Below the pieces are notes generated by a model that was not told where the DNA came from, did no database searches, and was given only the letters and a program-made list of their open reading frames with translations. From contig JADYZK010000202.1 of assembly GCA_020853175.1 (NCBI GenBank), positions 1 to 9,168 on the forward strand: a DNA stretch of 9,168 nucleotides. Reading direction: 5' to 3'. The stretch's first letter is position 1; every line of letters begins with the position of its first letter. This stretch comes from Bacteroidales bacterium. Its GTDB lineage: Bacteria; Bacteroidota; Bacteroidia; Bacteroidales; F082. A program made the translations under genes and the position numbers. Shown piece by piece: positions 1-6,929 of this stretch.

Positions 1-478
1 AAGAAGCCTTTTGAAGGAAAGCTTGGGGCGTGTAGTGCTGTCCCAATTGTTGCTCCATATCAAGCAAAGCCAGCACCAATGCACTCATAGAGGAGGCTGA
101 AGAGGCGATTCCTGATGAATGAGGGAAACTGTTGTGGCTTTCGATGGACAAATGCAATTGCGAGATAAACGGAAACAAATCAAGCTGTTGCGCAATAAAT
201 GCTTCAATTTTTTTTGCAAACGCAGCATTGGGTTGGCCCTCAAACAAAAAAGAAATCGAAATGCCCTGCTCACTTTTTGGTTCCCAACGAAGGGTGGTTT
301 GCGTATGCGCTTCCGAAAGGGTAAGGCTTACTGACGGATTATTGGGCAGCTGTTGGCCATGCTTTCCCCAGTATTTCACAATGGCAATATTTGAAGGACT
401 TTGCCATTGGGTTTGTCCGGCCAAAATGGTTTTTCCGTCCAAATGCAGGGCTTCTTTTTGATAGGTTTCTTGCAACAT
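1..478 (-). CDS. mvaD: Diphosphomevalonate decarboxylase, N-terminal part (partial at left edge)
   Basis: This enzyme performs the ATP-dependent decarboxylation of mevalonate 5-diphosphate to isopentenyl diphosphate, the last step of the mevalonate pathway, in the cytoplasm. Only the first 159 residues are in the window and the frame is open at base 1; family members are usually about 320-360 residues, so a little under half is visible. Residues 27-39 (SPSNIAIVKYWGK) match the family's N-terminal substrate-binding signature. Residues 116-130 (NSFPHSSGIASSASS) are the GHMP phosphate-binding loop in its decarboxylase form. The ATG at 476-478 lies 9 bases after the stop of the upstream GHMP kinase, and its leader is A-rich without a clear Shine-Dalgarno. 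It is the third gene of a mevalonate operon starting with HMG-CoA reductase. No frame disruption is visible. The identification is firm from motifs and neighbours; the catalytic C-terminal half is not seen. Confidence 0.93.
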   Translation of the reverse strand, partial: MLQETYQKEALHLDGKTILAGQTQWQSPSNIAIVKYWGKHGQQLPNNPSVSLTLSEAHTQTTLRWEPKSEQGISISFLFEGQPNAAFAKKIEAFIAQQLDLFPFISQLHLSIESHNSFPHSSGIASSASSMSALVLALLDMEQQLGQHYTPQAFLQKAS

Positions 479-487
479 TTTATGGTT

Positions 488-1426
488 TTATTGGCGTACC
501 AGATCGTTATAATTGAAAACAATACCCGAACCTTTTTCTTTAAAGTATTGATGAACGTATTCAGGTTTTTCGGTGGTCATGGCCAGCATGAAATCGCCAC
601 CCCATGCACCCAAACTTTTAAGCGAGCCGCTAAAATCAGGGAAATGTGTTTTAACGGTTGGGAGTTGCAACAACGCTGAGAGAAGCGTTTCGTGCTGCTC
701 CATCAGCTCAACAAAGTGGTTGTAATCTTGTGTTTTAGCAGCTTCATCCGCGATGTTAGAAACAACTTTTACTTCCTCTTCGAGTGAAAGGTCTTCGGTG
801 CGGTGGTTAAAATCGCGGATGCCTTGTGCACTGTCTTTTTTCTGACCTAAATAAATAAAATACAGCTGCTCTACAAAGTTTGGCCTAAAAGCCGCGGCTT
901 CAATGGTGGGTTTCACATGGCCGCGCTGAAAAAAGATGGGTGACTTCGCGTTGGCGCAAGCTATGTCATATCCCGATCCGCCAATGGAATATTGCAACAA
1001 GGTAAAAGGATCCACTTGCGCCCACTTGGCAAGATTGGCAATCAGCGTTGAGCTGGTTCCAAGTCCCCATTCGGGTTCAAAATCGAGCTGTGTCCTCACC
1101 CTAAAGCTTTGGTTTACGCCAAAAATATCCGGACGAAGCTGTTGCAGCGTAAGCAAAATAATTTGTAGTTTGGAGCTGCCTGCCGGAAAGGTAGAGCTAA
1201 TGATGTCGAGGGTGGGCAGCTCAAAAAGTGTTTTAAACCAGATGCGTCCCGATGGTGCGTTGGCCTGCCAAGCGATGAACGGATGTCCCGAACCTTCATC
1301 GGTGTATAGCTCTAAAGTTTGCGTTTTTAACAAGGGAAGAGCGAGGGCTTTGGCCCCGCGAAGCACCAAATATTCGCCTGTGAGCAGCAATTTGGCATTG
1401 GAGGTATAGGTGTGCTGAAGCATCAT
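488..1426 (-). CDS. GYDIA-family GHMP kinase (probable mevalonate-pathway kinase)
   Basis: A 312-residue GHMP-superfamily kinase, probably phosphorylating mevalonate or phosphomevalonate with ATP in the cytoplasm. Visible parts are an N-terminal substrate-side motif (residues 11-25, AKLLLTGEYLVLRGA), the glycine-rich phosphate loop (120-128, WGLGTSSTL), the GYDIA motif (152-156, in GGSGYDIACA) whose Asp154 is a candidate catalytic residue, and a C-terminal glycine motif (272-279, LGAWGGDF). The GYDIA motif names a Bacteroidota family whose members occur beside mevalonate genes. The ATG at 1424-1426 overlaps the TGA of HMG-CoA reductase (ATGA, 4 bases), which suggests translational coupling; a second ATG follows immediately, so the start could be one codon later. 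The downstream neighbour is mvaD. The fold and pathway are well supported, but the exact substrate is inference: mevalonate kinase, phosphomevalonate kinase or both are possible. The phosphate loop lacks the usual leading proline, with Glu119-Trp120 before it. Confidence 0.86.
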   Translation of the reverse strand: MMLQHTYTSNAKLLLTGEYLVLRGAKALALPLLKTQTLELYTDEGSGHPFIAWQANAPSGRIWFKTLFELPTLDIISSTFPAGSSKLQIILLTLQQLRPDIFGVNQSFRVRTQLDFEPEWGLGTSSTLIANLAKWAQVDPFTLLQYSIGGSGYDIACANAKSPIFFQRGHVKPTIEAAAFRPNFVEQLYFIYLGQKKDSAQGIRDFNHRTEDLSLEEEVKVVSNIADEAAKTQDYNHFVELMEQHETLLSALLQLPTVKTHFPDFSGSLKSLGAWGGDFMLAMTTEKPEYVHQYFKEKGSGIVFNYNDLVRQ

Positions 1427-2751
1427 TTTCTGAGTGTAGCAATGTATTGCCCAACGCTTGCAAAGGACACTTTTTGGTCTTTGAAATGCTCAACAGCGGC
1501 ATTCTTTTCTTTGTCGTTGGCTTTAAAGTGATTCAAGATATTGAAAAGGTGCATTTTCATGTGGCCGGCCTGAATGCCTTTGGTAGTGAGCGATTTTACT
1601 GCCGAAAAATTGTTGGCGATCCCCATCACCGATGAAATCATCATCAACTCGGTGGCGGAAGGATTTCCTAACATTTCGAGTGATTGTTTGGCCAAAGGGT
1701 GAAGACTTGTCAATCCACCCACAGTGCCAATGGCCATGGGCACTTCAAGGATAAAACGGAACATATTGTCTTTAATCTCAACCCGTGAAAGGCTTTGGTA
1801 TTTTCCGCTTCTTGCGGCATAGGCATGACCGGCGGCTTCAATGGCGCGAAAATCGTTTCCGGTGGCAATAGCGACCGAATCAATGCCGTTGTAAATTCCT
1901 TTGTTGTGGGTGGTGGCCCTAAAAATATCAATTTGGGCAATCTTCACAGCCTTTTCAAACTTTCGTGCAAAAGCCTCTCCATCTAACTTTTCATCCACGT
2001 TATCGAGTTGACTTAATGGACATTCTACCCATGTTTTGACCACACACTCGGGTGTAAAATTGCTTAAAATGGCCATGATAATTTCGCAGTTGCGGTGCTC
2101 ATCGCTGAGGTGTATTTGCTCAAAAAAGAAGACTTTAAGGGCCTGACCGAATTCTTCAAGCACCGAATTGATGAAATTAGCTCCCATCGAATCTTTGGTT
2201 TCAAAGGTGACCATCAGCTGGTAATAGTCCGCAATTTCATGGGTGAAGTCAATCAGCTCGATGCCCACAATGCCTCCGCCGCGCTTTTCCATATTAGCGG
2301 TAATGGGTTTCACGGCCTCAATGAGGCTTCTTTTGAGGGCCGGAAACATAGTATAAAGCACGTGTTTGTCGCCCGACCAACTAAAATGAACCTGACCTAC
2401 TTTTTTTGTTCCAAGAATGACGGAATGAAAGCCGCCGCGATCGCTCCAAAATTTAGCTGCTGCCGAAGCTGCTGCAACAACTGAGCTTTCCTCAATCACC
2501 ATCGGAACAAGATAGGTGCGTCCGTTGATCTTCACGTTGGGTGCAATTCCGTAGGGAATGTAAAAGTTGGTGATGGTGTTTTCGCTGAACTCGTCAAAAA
2601 GCTTTTGTTGGCTCTCATCGGAGTGCCAGAAGCTTTTCAGCAGACTAACCACCTCGCCCGGGTTCTCGAAATATTCGGCCACGAGCTTGAGCTTGTCTTC
2701 CTTGAGCAGCTTGGAAAAACCACTGATAATGATATCTCTTTTTCTTCTCAT
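1423..2751 (-). CDS. mvaA: Hydroxymethylglutaryl-CoA reductase, class II-type
   Basis: Interconverts HMG-CoA and mevalonate using NAD(P)H. In this setting it should run reductively as the committed step of isoprenoid synthesis in the cytoplasm. At 442 residues it is close to class II bacterial enzymes (about 430). The four catalytic positions known from the Pseudomonas mevalonii enzyme are all recognisable: the glutamate in IEESSVVAA (Glu87 or Glu88), Lys284 in THNKGIYNGID, Asp300 in ATGND, and His397 in AGHMKMH near the C-terminus. DSMGAN (187-192) matches the cofactor-domain motif. No membrane segment is present, unlike eukaryotic class I enzymes. Cofactor preference (NADH or NADPH) cannot be told from these motifs. 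It is the first gene of the mevalonate unit, preceded by 245 non-coding bases with promoter-like strings, and its stop overlaps the start of the GHMP kinase by 4 bases. Confidence 0.97.
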   Translation of the reverse strand: MRRKRDIIISGFSKLLKEDKLKLVAEYFENPGEVVSLLKSFWHSDESQQKLFDEFSENTITNFYIPYGIAPNVKINGRTYLVPMVIEESSVVAAASAAAKFWSDRGGFHSVILGTKKVGQVHFSWSGDKHVLYTMFPALKRSLIEAVKPITANMEKRGGGIVGIELIDFTHEIADYYQLMVTFETKDSMGANFINSVLEEFGQALKVFFFEQIHLSDEHRNCEIIMAILSNFTPECVVKTWVECPLSQLDNVDEKLDGEAFARKFEKAVKIAQIDIFRATTHNKGIYNGIDSVAIATGNDFRAIEAAGHAYAARSGKYQSLSRVEIKDNMFRFILEVPMAIGTVGGLTSLHPLAKQSLEMLGNPSATELMMISSVMGIANNFSAVKSLTTKGIQAGHMKMHLFNILNHFKANDKEKNAAVEHFKDQKVSFASVGQYIATLRK

Positions 2752-2798
2752 AAATCCCTAATTGTTGACACGGCAGGAATGTATTTAGATTTATACAA

Positions 2799-2831
2799 CA
2801 AAGTAAGACAATAAAAGTTTAACAATCAAAT
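2799..2831 (-). promoter_or_regulatory. Candidate promoter for the mevalonate operon
   Basis: On the minus strand an ATTTG at 2827-2831 is followed, after a 20-base spacer, by TTACTTTG at 2799-2806. This resembles the Bacteroidota vegetative promoter (TTG, about 17-23 bases, TAnnTTTG) with one mismatch in the second element. It would give a leader of roughly 40 bases before the HMG-CoA reductase ATG at 2751. It lies after the groEL terminator, so it would allow independent expression. Such short motifs occur by chance in AT-rich DNA, so this is a candidate only. Confidence 0.4.
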
Positions 2832-2843
2832 GATTTGTGCCTA

Positions 2844-2851
2844 CAAAGATA
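2844..2851 (-). promoter_or_regulatory. Perfect TAnnTTTG (-7-like) string upstream of HMG-CoA reductase
   Basis: The minus strand reads TATCTTTG here, an exact match to the Bacteroidota -7 consensus TAnnTTTG, about 92 bases before the start codon at 2751. I found no TTG at the expected distance upstream, so the -33 half is missing. It competes with the candidate at 2799-2831; either or both could drive the mevalonate genes. Confidence 0.38.
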
Positions 2852-2934
2852 GACAACGCCAATTGGATATTTCGATGGGTTTTAAATTCAATTTGGTGAT
2901 GTGCAGTGCATGAACCTTGACAGGACTTAAAAGC

Positions 2935-2969
2935 AAAAAAAAAGCACAGCGGTGAGGCTGTGCTTTTTT
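2935..2969 (-). terminator. Intrinsic terminator after groEL
   Basis: A perfect 7-base stem (GCACAGC / GCTGTGC, at 2944-2950 and 2957-2963) with a 6-base loop is flanked by A and T runs. On the minus strand the hairpin is followed by nine T residues, as expected for a Rho-independent terminator, starting about 28 bases past the groEL stop at 2997. The flanking runs make it nearly symmetrical, so it could act in both directions, although no plus-strand gene is present. Confidence 0.88.
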
Positions 2970-2996
2970 AAATTATTGATGTTGTTTTGCAACATT

Positions 2997-4631
2997 TTAC
3001 ATCATTCCACCCATTCCACCGCCCATAGGCATTTGTGGTGCTGGTGCATTTGGATCTTTATATTCAACGATAACACATTCTGTGGTGAGCAACATTCCTG
3101 CGATAGAGGCTGCGTTTTCCAAAGCTACGCGGGCCACCTTTGTAGGGTCAATCACGCCGGCTTCGTAAAGGTTTTCGTAAACTTCGGTGCGGGCATTGAA
3201 ACCAAAGTCGCCTTTGCCTTCTTTCACGCGGTTGACAATCACCGATCCTTCGAGGCCTGCATTTTCAACGATCTGACGCAATGGCTCTTCCAAGGCGCGT
3301 TTTACAATGGCAATACCGGTTGTTTCGTCGTCGTTTTCGCCTTTGAGGTTGGCAATGGAGTCAATAGCACGAATAAAGCCTACACCGCCTCCGGGAATGA
3401 TTCCTTCTTCAATGGCAGCGCGGGTGGCGGCCAAAGCATCGTCGAAGCGGTCTTTTTTCTCTTTCATTTCCATTTCGCTGGCAGCACCAACATAAATTAC
3501 TGCAACACCACCGGCCAATTTAGCCAATCTTTCTTGCAGTTTTTCTTTGTCGTAATCTGATGTGGTGAGTTCAATTTGTTTCTTGATTTGGGCTACACGG
3601 GCATCAATAGCAGCTTTTTCGCCGTTTCCGCTTACGATGGTGGTGTTTTCTTTGTCAATGGAAACTTTATCGGCAGCGCCTAACATATCCAAAGTAGCAT
3701 CTTCGAGACGATAGCCTTTTTCTTCGCTGATAACAACACCACCGGTGAGGATAGCAATGTCTTCGAGCATTTCTTTTCTTCTGTCGCCAAAGCCAGGAGC
3801 TTTCACGGCAGCTACTTTTAACGAGCCACGCAAACGGTTCACTACTAAGGTTGCAAGTGCTTCACCTTCAACATCTTCGGCAATAATAATGAGTGGACGG
3901 CCTGTTTGAAGTGCTTTTTCGAGCAATGGAAGGAGGTCTTTCATCACCGAAACTTTTTTATCATAGATCAGGATGAAAGGATTTTCATACACTGCTTCCA
4001 TTTTTTCGGTGTTGGTAACAAAGTAAGGAGAGATGTAACCGCGGTCGAACTGCATGCCTTCAACAACTTCAACATAGGTTTCGATTCCTTTGGCTTCTTC
4101 AACAGTGATAACGCCTTCTTTTTTCACCTTCGTCATTGCCTCGGCAATAAGCGCGCCAATGGTATGGTCGTTATTGGCCGAAATGGCAGCTACTTGTTTG
4201 ATTTTTTCGTTGCTGTCGCCTACCTGTTGGGTTTGGGCATGAAGGGCTTTCACCACTTCGATCACAGCTTTGTCAATGCCTCTTTTCAGGTCCATGGGGT
4301 TGGCTCCGGCGGTAACGTTTTTCAACCCGGTGGTGATGATAGATTGTGCAAGAACGGTAGCTGTTGTTGTTCCATCACCGGCAATGTCATTGGTTTTGCT
4401 GGCTACTTCTTTCACCATCTGTGCGCCCATGTTTTGAACAGGGTCTTTCAGTTCGATTTCTTTTGCAACAGTAACACCATCTTTGGTGATTTGAGGTGCG
4501 CCGTAAGATTTTTCAATGATCACGTTGCGACCTTTTGGGCCGAGGGTTATTTTAACGGCATTTGAAAGTGCGTCAACGCCTTTTTTAAGATTTTCGCGGG
4601 CTTCGAGATTGAATAAGATGTCTTTTGCCAT
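2997..4631 (-). CDS. groL: Chaperonin GroEL (Hsp60)
   Basis: The 60-kDa subunit of the double-ring cytoplasmic chaperonin, which encloses unfolded proteins and folds them in ATP-driven cycles with GroES. It is 544 residues, full length for the family. Visible signatures are the N-terminal TLGPKGRNV (29-37), Asp51 in [10 protein letters not shown], the nucleotide-binding [10 protein letters not shown] (85-94), the conserved [14 protein letters not shown] stretch that leads into the PGGG loop in the C-terminal equatorial part, and the Gly/Met-rich tail ending GGMGGMM. The ATG at 4629-4631 gives the canonical MAKDI start. groES lies 41 bases upstream and a hairpin terminator follows, so the two form the usual operon. 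No broken motif or unusual insertion is visible. Long open frames on the opposite strand inside this gene are shadows. Confidence 0.99.
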   Translation of the reverse strand: MAKDILFNLEARENLKKGVDALSNAVKITLGPKGRNVIIEKSYGAPQITKDGVTVAKEIELKDPVQNMGAQMVKEVASKTNDIAGDGTTTATVLAQSIITTGLKNVTAGANPMDLKRGIDKAVIEVVKALHAQTQQVGDSNEKIKQVAAISANNDHTIGALIAEAMTKVKKEGVITVEEAKGIETYVEVVEGMQFDRGYISPYFVTNTEKMEAVYENPFILIYDKKVSVMKDLLPLLEKALQTGRPLIIIAEDVEGEALATLVVNRLRGSLKVAAVKAPGFGDRRKEMLEDIAILTGGVVISEEKGYRLEDATLDMLGAADKVSIDKENTTIVSGNGEKAAIDARVAQIKKQIELTTSDYDKEKLQERLAKLAGGVAVIYVGAASEMEMKEKKDRFDDALAATRAAIEEGIIPGGGVGFIRAIDSIANLKGENDDETTGIAIVKRALEEPLRQIVENAGLEGSVIVNRVKEGKGDFGFNARTEVYENLYEAGVIDPTKVARVALENAASIAGMLLTTECVIVEYKDPNAPAPQMPMGGGMGGMM

Positions 4632-4672
4632 GATATTTAAGATTTTAAGATTTGATTTGCGTTAAACTAAGG

Positions 4673-4951
4673 TTAGATCATTGCGATGATATCCGATTCG
4701 CGCATGATGAGGTAGGTAACTCCTTCGAGAACAAATTCTGTTCCGGCATATTTTCCGTACAAAACAACATTGCCTTCTTTAAGCGTCACTGGATTGTCAG
4801 TCGTTCCGGGGCCTACTGCCACTACGGTTCCTTTTTGTGGTTTTTCTTTTGCTGTATCAGGAATGATAATGCCACTGGCAGTTTTTTGCTCTGCTTGTGC
4901 GGGCTCAATGACCACGCGGTCGGCCAAAGGATGAATGTTTAAATTTCCCAT
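4673..4951 (-). CDS. groS: Co-chaperonin GroES (Hsp10)
   Basis: The heptameric lid that caps the GroEL cavity. With the start at 4949-4951 the protein is 92 residues, in the normal 90-100 range, and begins MGNLNIHPLADRVVIEP, aligning with the usual family N-terminus. GIIIPDTAKEKPQKGTVVAV is the mobile-loop region and following strand, and ESDIIAMI is the typical C-terminus. The open frame extends upstream to 5089, but that would put translation through the secG terminator hairpin and add a segment foreign to the family, so the internal ATG is preferred. The sequence before it is A-rich (AAAAAAGAAAT) rather than a standard Shine-Dalgarno, as is common in Bacteroidota. It is the first gene of the groES-groEL operon. 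Confidence 0.98.
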   Translation of the reverse strand: MGNLNIHPLADRVVIEPAQAEQKTASGIIIPDTAKEKPQKGTVVAVGPGTTDNPVTLKEGNVVLYGKYAGTEFVLEGVTYLIMRESDIIAMI

Positions 4952-4981
4952 TTGTATTTCTTTTTTAATGTTAGATAATTT

Positions 4982-5002
4982 ACTTGGAGTGTTTGCACTT
5001 GG
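4982..5002. repeat. Small repeat in the groES leader
   Basis: ACTTGG occurs twice, at 4982-4987 and 4997-5002, exactly 15 bases apart, and between them AGTG / CACT (4988-4991 and 4996-4999) form a short inverted repeat with a 4-base gap. It lies about 30-50 bases upstream of the groES ATG, where an operator might sit. It is not a CIRCE element (TTAGCACTC-N9-GAGTGCTAA). It may be chance; no regulator can be named. Confidence 0.25.
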
Positions 5003-5030
5003 ACATATTTTGTGCCAAAGGGTAGAAATA

Positions 5031-5069
5031 AAAAAAATGTCAGAATGAGGTGACATTCTGACATTTTTT
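5031..5069 (-). terminator. Intrinsic terminator after secG
   Basis: A perfect 10-base stem (TGTCAGAATG at 5038-5047 paired with CATTCTGACA at 5054-5063) with a 6-base loop and flanking A7 / T6 runs. On the minus strand it starts about 25 bases past the secG stop at 5095 and is followed by a run of seven T. It closes the σ54 activator-lptE-TPR-secG unit and separates it from groES. The symmetrical flanks could make it bidirectional. Confidence 0.9.
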
Positions 5070-5094
5070 CTGTCCGTGAAGGGCAGCAATACTT

Positions 5095-5424
5095 TTATTC
5101 TTCGTCCGTTGGAGTTGTAGGTGGTGCCTGAAAATCAACAGGAGCTGTTTTTTGGATTTGCTCGCGCAATTCAGTGTCAACTTGGCTTGCATCAGCGTTG
5201 AATTTTGGAATGGCGGTTGAAGCCGCAAGGCTTAAAACCAAAAGTGCAACAGCCATTGTCCAAGTGGCTTTTTCTAAGAAATCAGCCGTTTGGCGCACAC
5301 CCATAAACTGGTTTGAGGCTGAAAAATTAGAGGCTAAACCACCTCCTTTTGAGTTTTGAACTAATACTACCAATGCCATTAAGACGCTGATTATCAGGAT
5401 TAAGATAGAAATAACAACGTACAT
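5095..5424 (-). CDS. secG: Preprotein translocase subunit SecG
   Basis: The small accessory subunit of the SecYEG inner-membrane channel, which assists SecA-driven protein export. It is 109 residues. The first membrane helix spans about residues 2-22, followed by the conserved VLVQNSKGGGLA stretch (21-31, with the Gly-rich loop at 27-29) and FLEKATWTMA (49-58), then a second helix at about 55-72. The tail from 73 to 109 is hydrophilic, with Pro, Thr and acidic residues, and ends PTDEE; such tails vary between species. The upstream gene stops 11 bases before the start codon at 5424, and a strong terminator follows, so secG is the last gene of the unit. Confidence 0.95.
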   Translation of the reverse strand: MYVVISILILIISVLMALVVLVQNSKGGGLASNFSASNQFMGVRQTADFLEKATWTMAVALLVLSLAASTAIPKFNADASQVDTELREQIQKTAPVDFQAPPTTPTDEE

Positions 5425-5435
5425 TTTCTTAGATT

Positions 5436-6377
5436 TTAATTATGTTTCTTCAATCTGGTTTCTTCAATAAGGGCTGCAAAGTAACTACTTTTTTCCGGAT
5501 ATTTCAAACTTAATTTCTCGAATATGTTGATAGCCTTATCATAATGTCCTTGTTGAATGAAAATGATGGCTAATGTTTCGCTTACAATGTTTTCTTGGTC
5601 AACAACACTTTGCTGGGCGGCATTTTCAGGATTGTAAAATTCCTGTTGCGTTGGCCTACTGATGGATGGGCTTTTGCGCAAAAAAACATCTATCAGATTT
5701 TCTTTATCTTCTATGGTTGGTTCGACTGGCGCAGAATGTTTTTCCTCTTCAATTTTTTTCAAACGAAGGGCTACAAGCTGTTTCAGCTCTTCGAGCGATT
5801 TGCGTCGCAGCACTTCATCCTCATCAAGCATTTCTAACTCTTCTTCTTCGATGATTGTTTTTTGCGCCTGGGCAGGAGGCGGCGGTGTATTGCGAAGTAT
5901 TTTCGGAGTTTCGAAAACGGGAACTTCTTCAACTTTTTCTTCTTCAATGCTTTTATTCTCCTGATCAACTTCTCGAACCTCGACAACTGGTGCAACATCC
6001 GGCTTTTTGCTGATGGGCTCGATGATGGGTTCTGCTGCAGGAATGGTTTCGGCAGGTTGAGGTTGCGTTTCCTCCACAGGCTTGGCAGCAGATGGGGCTG
6101 CTTTTCGGTATTCATCGGGCAAAGCAATCTGCTCTTTAAGTTTGGCAGTTCTGGAAATGTGAAGCCTGAGTAAGTTACGATCGTGCATTAAAGCAGCGGC
6201 CATCTTGAGTTGCGCATCATAGAGGATATGATTTTCTTTATAAAAATTCATGGCCAATAGAGTGGAGGCAGTGCTGAAATAGGGAAATTGTGAAACGATA
6301 TCCATCAGCTCGGGAAGGCTTTCTTTGCCCAACAGCTCAGGGTCTTTAATGTGCTTGATGAAAGACGTTTTGTTCAT
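5436..6377 (-). CDS. Uncharacterised Bacteroidota protein with a C-terminal TPR-like hairpin
   Basis: A 313-residue protein of unknown function. Residues 1-80 look mostly helical (for example FPYFSTASTLLAMNFYKE at 31-48). Residues 95-170 form a low-complexity linker rich in Pro, Glu, Ala and Val with a PPPP run at 165-168, probably disordered. Residues 177-213 are strongly charged and likely helical or coiled coil (LRRKSLEELKQLVALRLKKI at 190-209). LIDVFLRKSP (228-237) and the C-terminal TPR-like hairpin (266-299, with QGHYDKAINIFEKLSLKYP) resemble a block I recall in Bacteroidota proteins annotated as tetratricopeptide-repeat proteins near secG. No signal peptide or membrane segment is seen, so a cytoplasmic location is inferred. 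It sits 12 bases after lptE and 11 bases before secG, which implies co-expression and perhaps a role as an adaptor in envelope biogenesis. That role is inference; a single TPR unit only indicates protein-protein contact. Confidence 0.82.
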   Translation of the reverse strand: MNKTSFIKHIKDPELLGKESLPELMDIVSQFPYFSTASTLLAMNFYKENHILYDAQLKMAAALMHDRNLLRLHISRTAKLKEQIALPDEYRKAAPSAAKPVEETQPQPAETIPAAEPIIEPISKKPDVAPVVEVREVDQENKSIEEEKVEEVPVFETPKILRNTPPPPAQAQKTIIEEEELEMLDEDEVLRRKSLEELKQLVALRLKKIEEEKHSAPVEPTIEDKENLIDVFLRKSPSISRPTQQEFYNPENAAQQSVVDQENIVSETLAIIFIQQGHYDKAINIFEKLSLKYPEKSSYFAALIEETRLKKHN

Positions 6378-6389
6378 GGGTTGATTGTT

Positions 6390-6914
6390 TTACCAGTTTA
6401 CCACTGCTTTGTTGAAAATATTGTCCACCAGCACATCGGTGATCTCGGTGATCAAGCCGTCTTTGATGCTGTTGAGATCCTGATCGCTGGGATAATCCAC
6501 ATAATGCGTAAATTTGCTCTCGAAGCTCTTGGCCTCTTCAAATTTATTGGTAAATCGAACGTTTACGGTAATGGTGAGGCGGTTCAAGGCAGCGGTTTGG
6601 TCGCTTTGAATGGCCACCGGCAAGGTGGAGTAGTCTGTAATTTCGCCTTCAAAAGCCAGATCGCCATTCACTGTGGTCATTTTCAAGCTCGTTTGACTCA
6701 TGAATTTATCACGAAGGGCGTTTGAAAACTGGTCGCTCAGCAAAGGCTCAACCAAAAGGGCATTGTTGGGAAATTGTTGAACCGAAAAAGTTTTGGCCTC
6801 TGGCGGAATGCTTGCGCCGGTGAAAGAGTAAACGCCGCAGCCCTGCTGCATCATCAGCACCCAAAGCATGAGGGCAACCCCAGTCATTCTCATTATTTTT
6901 TCCATTACTTTCAT
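6390..6914 (-). CDS. lptE: LptE-family outer-membrane lipoprotein
   Basis: Probably the lipoprotein that plugs and assists LptD, the outer-membrane channel that places lipopolysaccharide in the outer leaflet. The 174-residue product starts with a lipoprotein signal: basic residues at 2-9, a hydrophobic core (12-22) and a lipobox-like MQQGC with Cys26 as the predicted lipidation site. GVYSFTGASIPPEAKTFSV follows directly and matches the start of Bacteroidota LptE-family proteins; the rest is consistent with the small α/β LptE fold. The lipobox has Gln where Leu is more usual, but spacing and cysteine fit. In-frame ATG codons at residues 4, 8 and 10 could be the true start; the first is taken. 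The σ54 activator ends 15 bases upstream. Sequence similarity to E. coli LptE is low in this phylum, so the family is assigned from the N-terminal signature and context. Confidence 0.87.
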   Translation of the reverse strand: MKVMEKIMRMTGVALMLWVLMMQQGCGVYSFTGASIPPEAKTFSVQQFPNNALLVEPLLSDQFSNALRDKFMSQTSLKMTTVNGDLAFEGEITDYSTLPVAIQSDQTAALNRLTITVNVRFTNKFEEAKSFESKFTHYVDYPSDQDLNSIKDGLITEITDVLVDNIFNKAVVNW

Positions 6915-6929
6915 GCTGAGGCGGCTGTC

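Noticed and set aside
936..1409. A 157-codon plus-strand open frame opposite the GHMP kinase
   Set aside because: It is antisense to a gene with clear GHMP motifs and shows no family resemblance or start context of its own.
2952..4565. Long open frames on the plus strand (about 202 and 219 codons) opposite groEL
   Set aside because: They lie wholly or almost wholly antisense to a full-length, highly conserved groEL, and their translations are Phe/His-rich with no recognisable motif. They are frame shadows.
4982..5002. CIRCE heat-shock operator upstream of groES
   Set aside because: The short inverted repeat has 4-base arms and a 4-base gap. It does not match the 9-base arms and 9-base spacer of CIRCE.
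4952..5089. N-terminal extension of groES to the ATG at 5089
   Set aside because: The extra 46 residues are not found in the GroES family and would be encoded through the secG terminator hairpin. The ATG at 4951 gives the normal N-terminus.
5800..6120. Possible tandem DNA repeat in the Glu/Pro-rich middle of the TPR-like protein gene
   Set aside because: The region is compositionally biased (glutamate and proline codons), but I found no regular repeat unit at the DNA or protein level.
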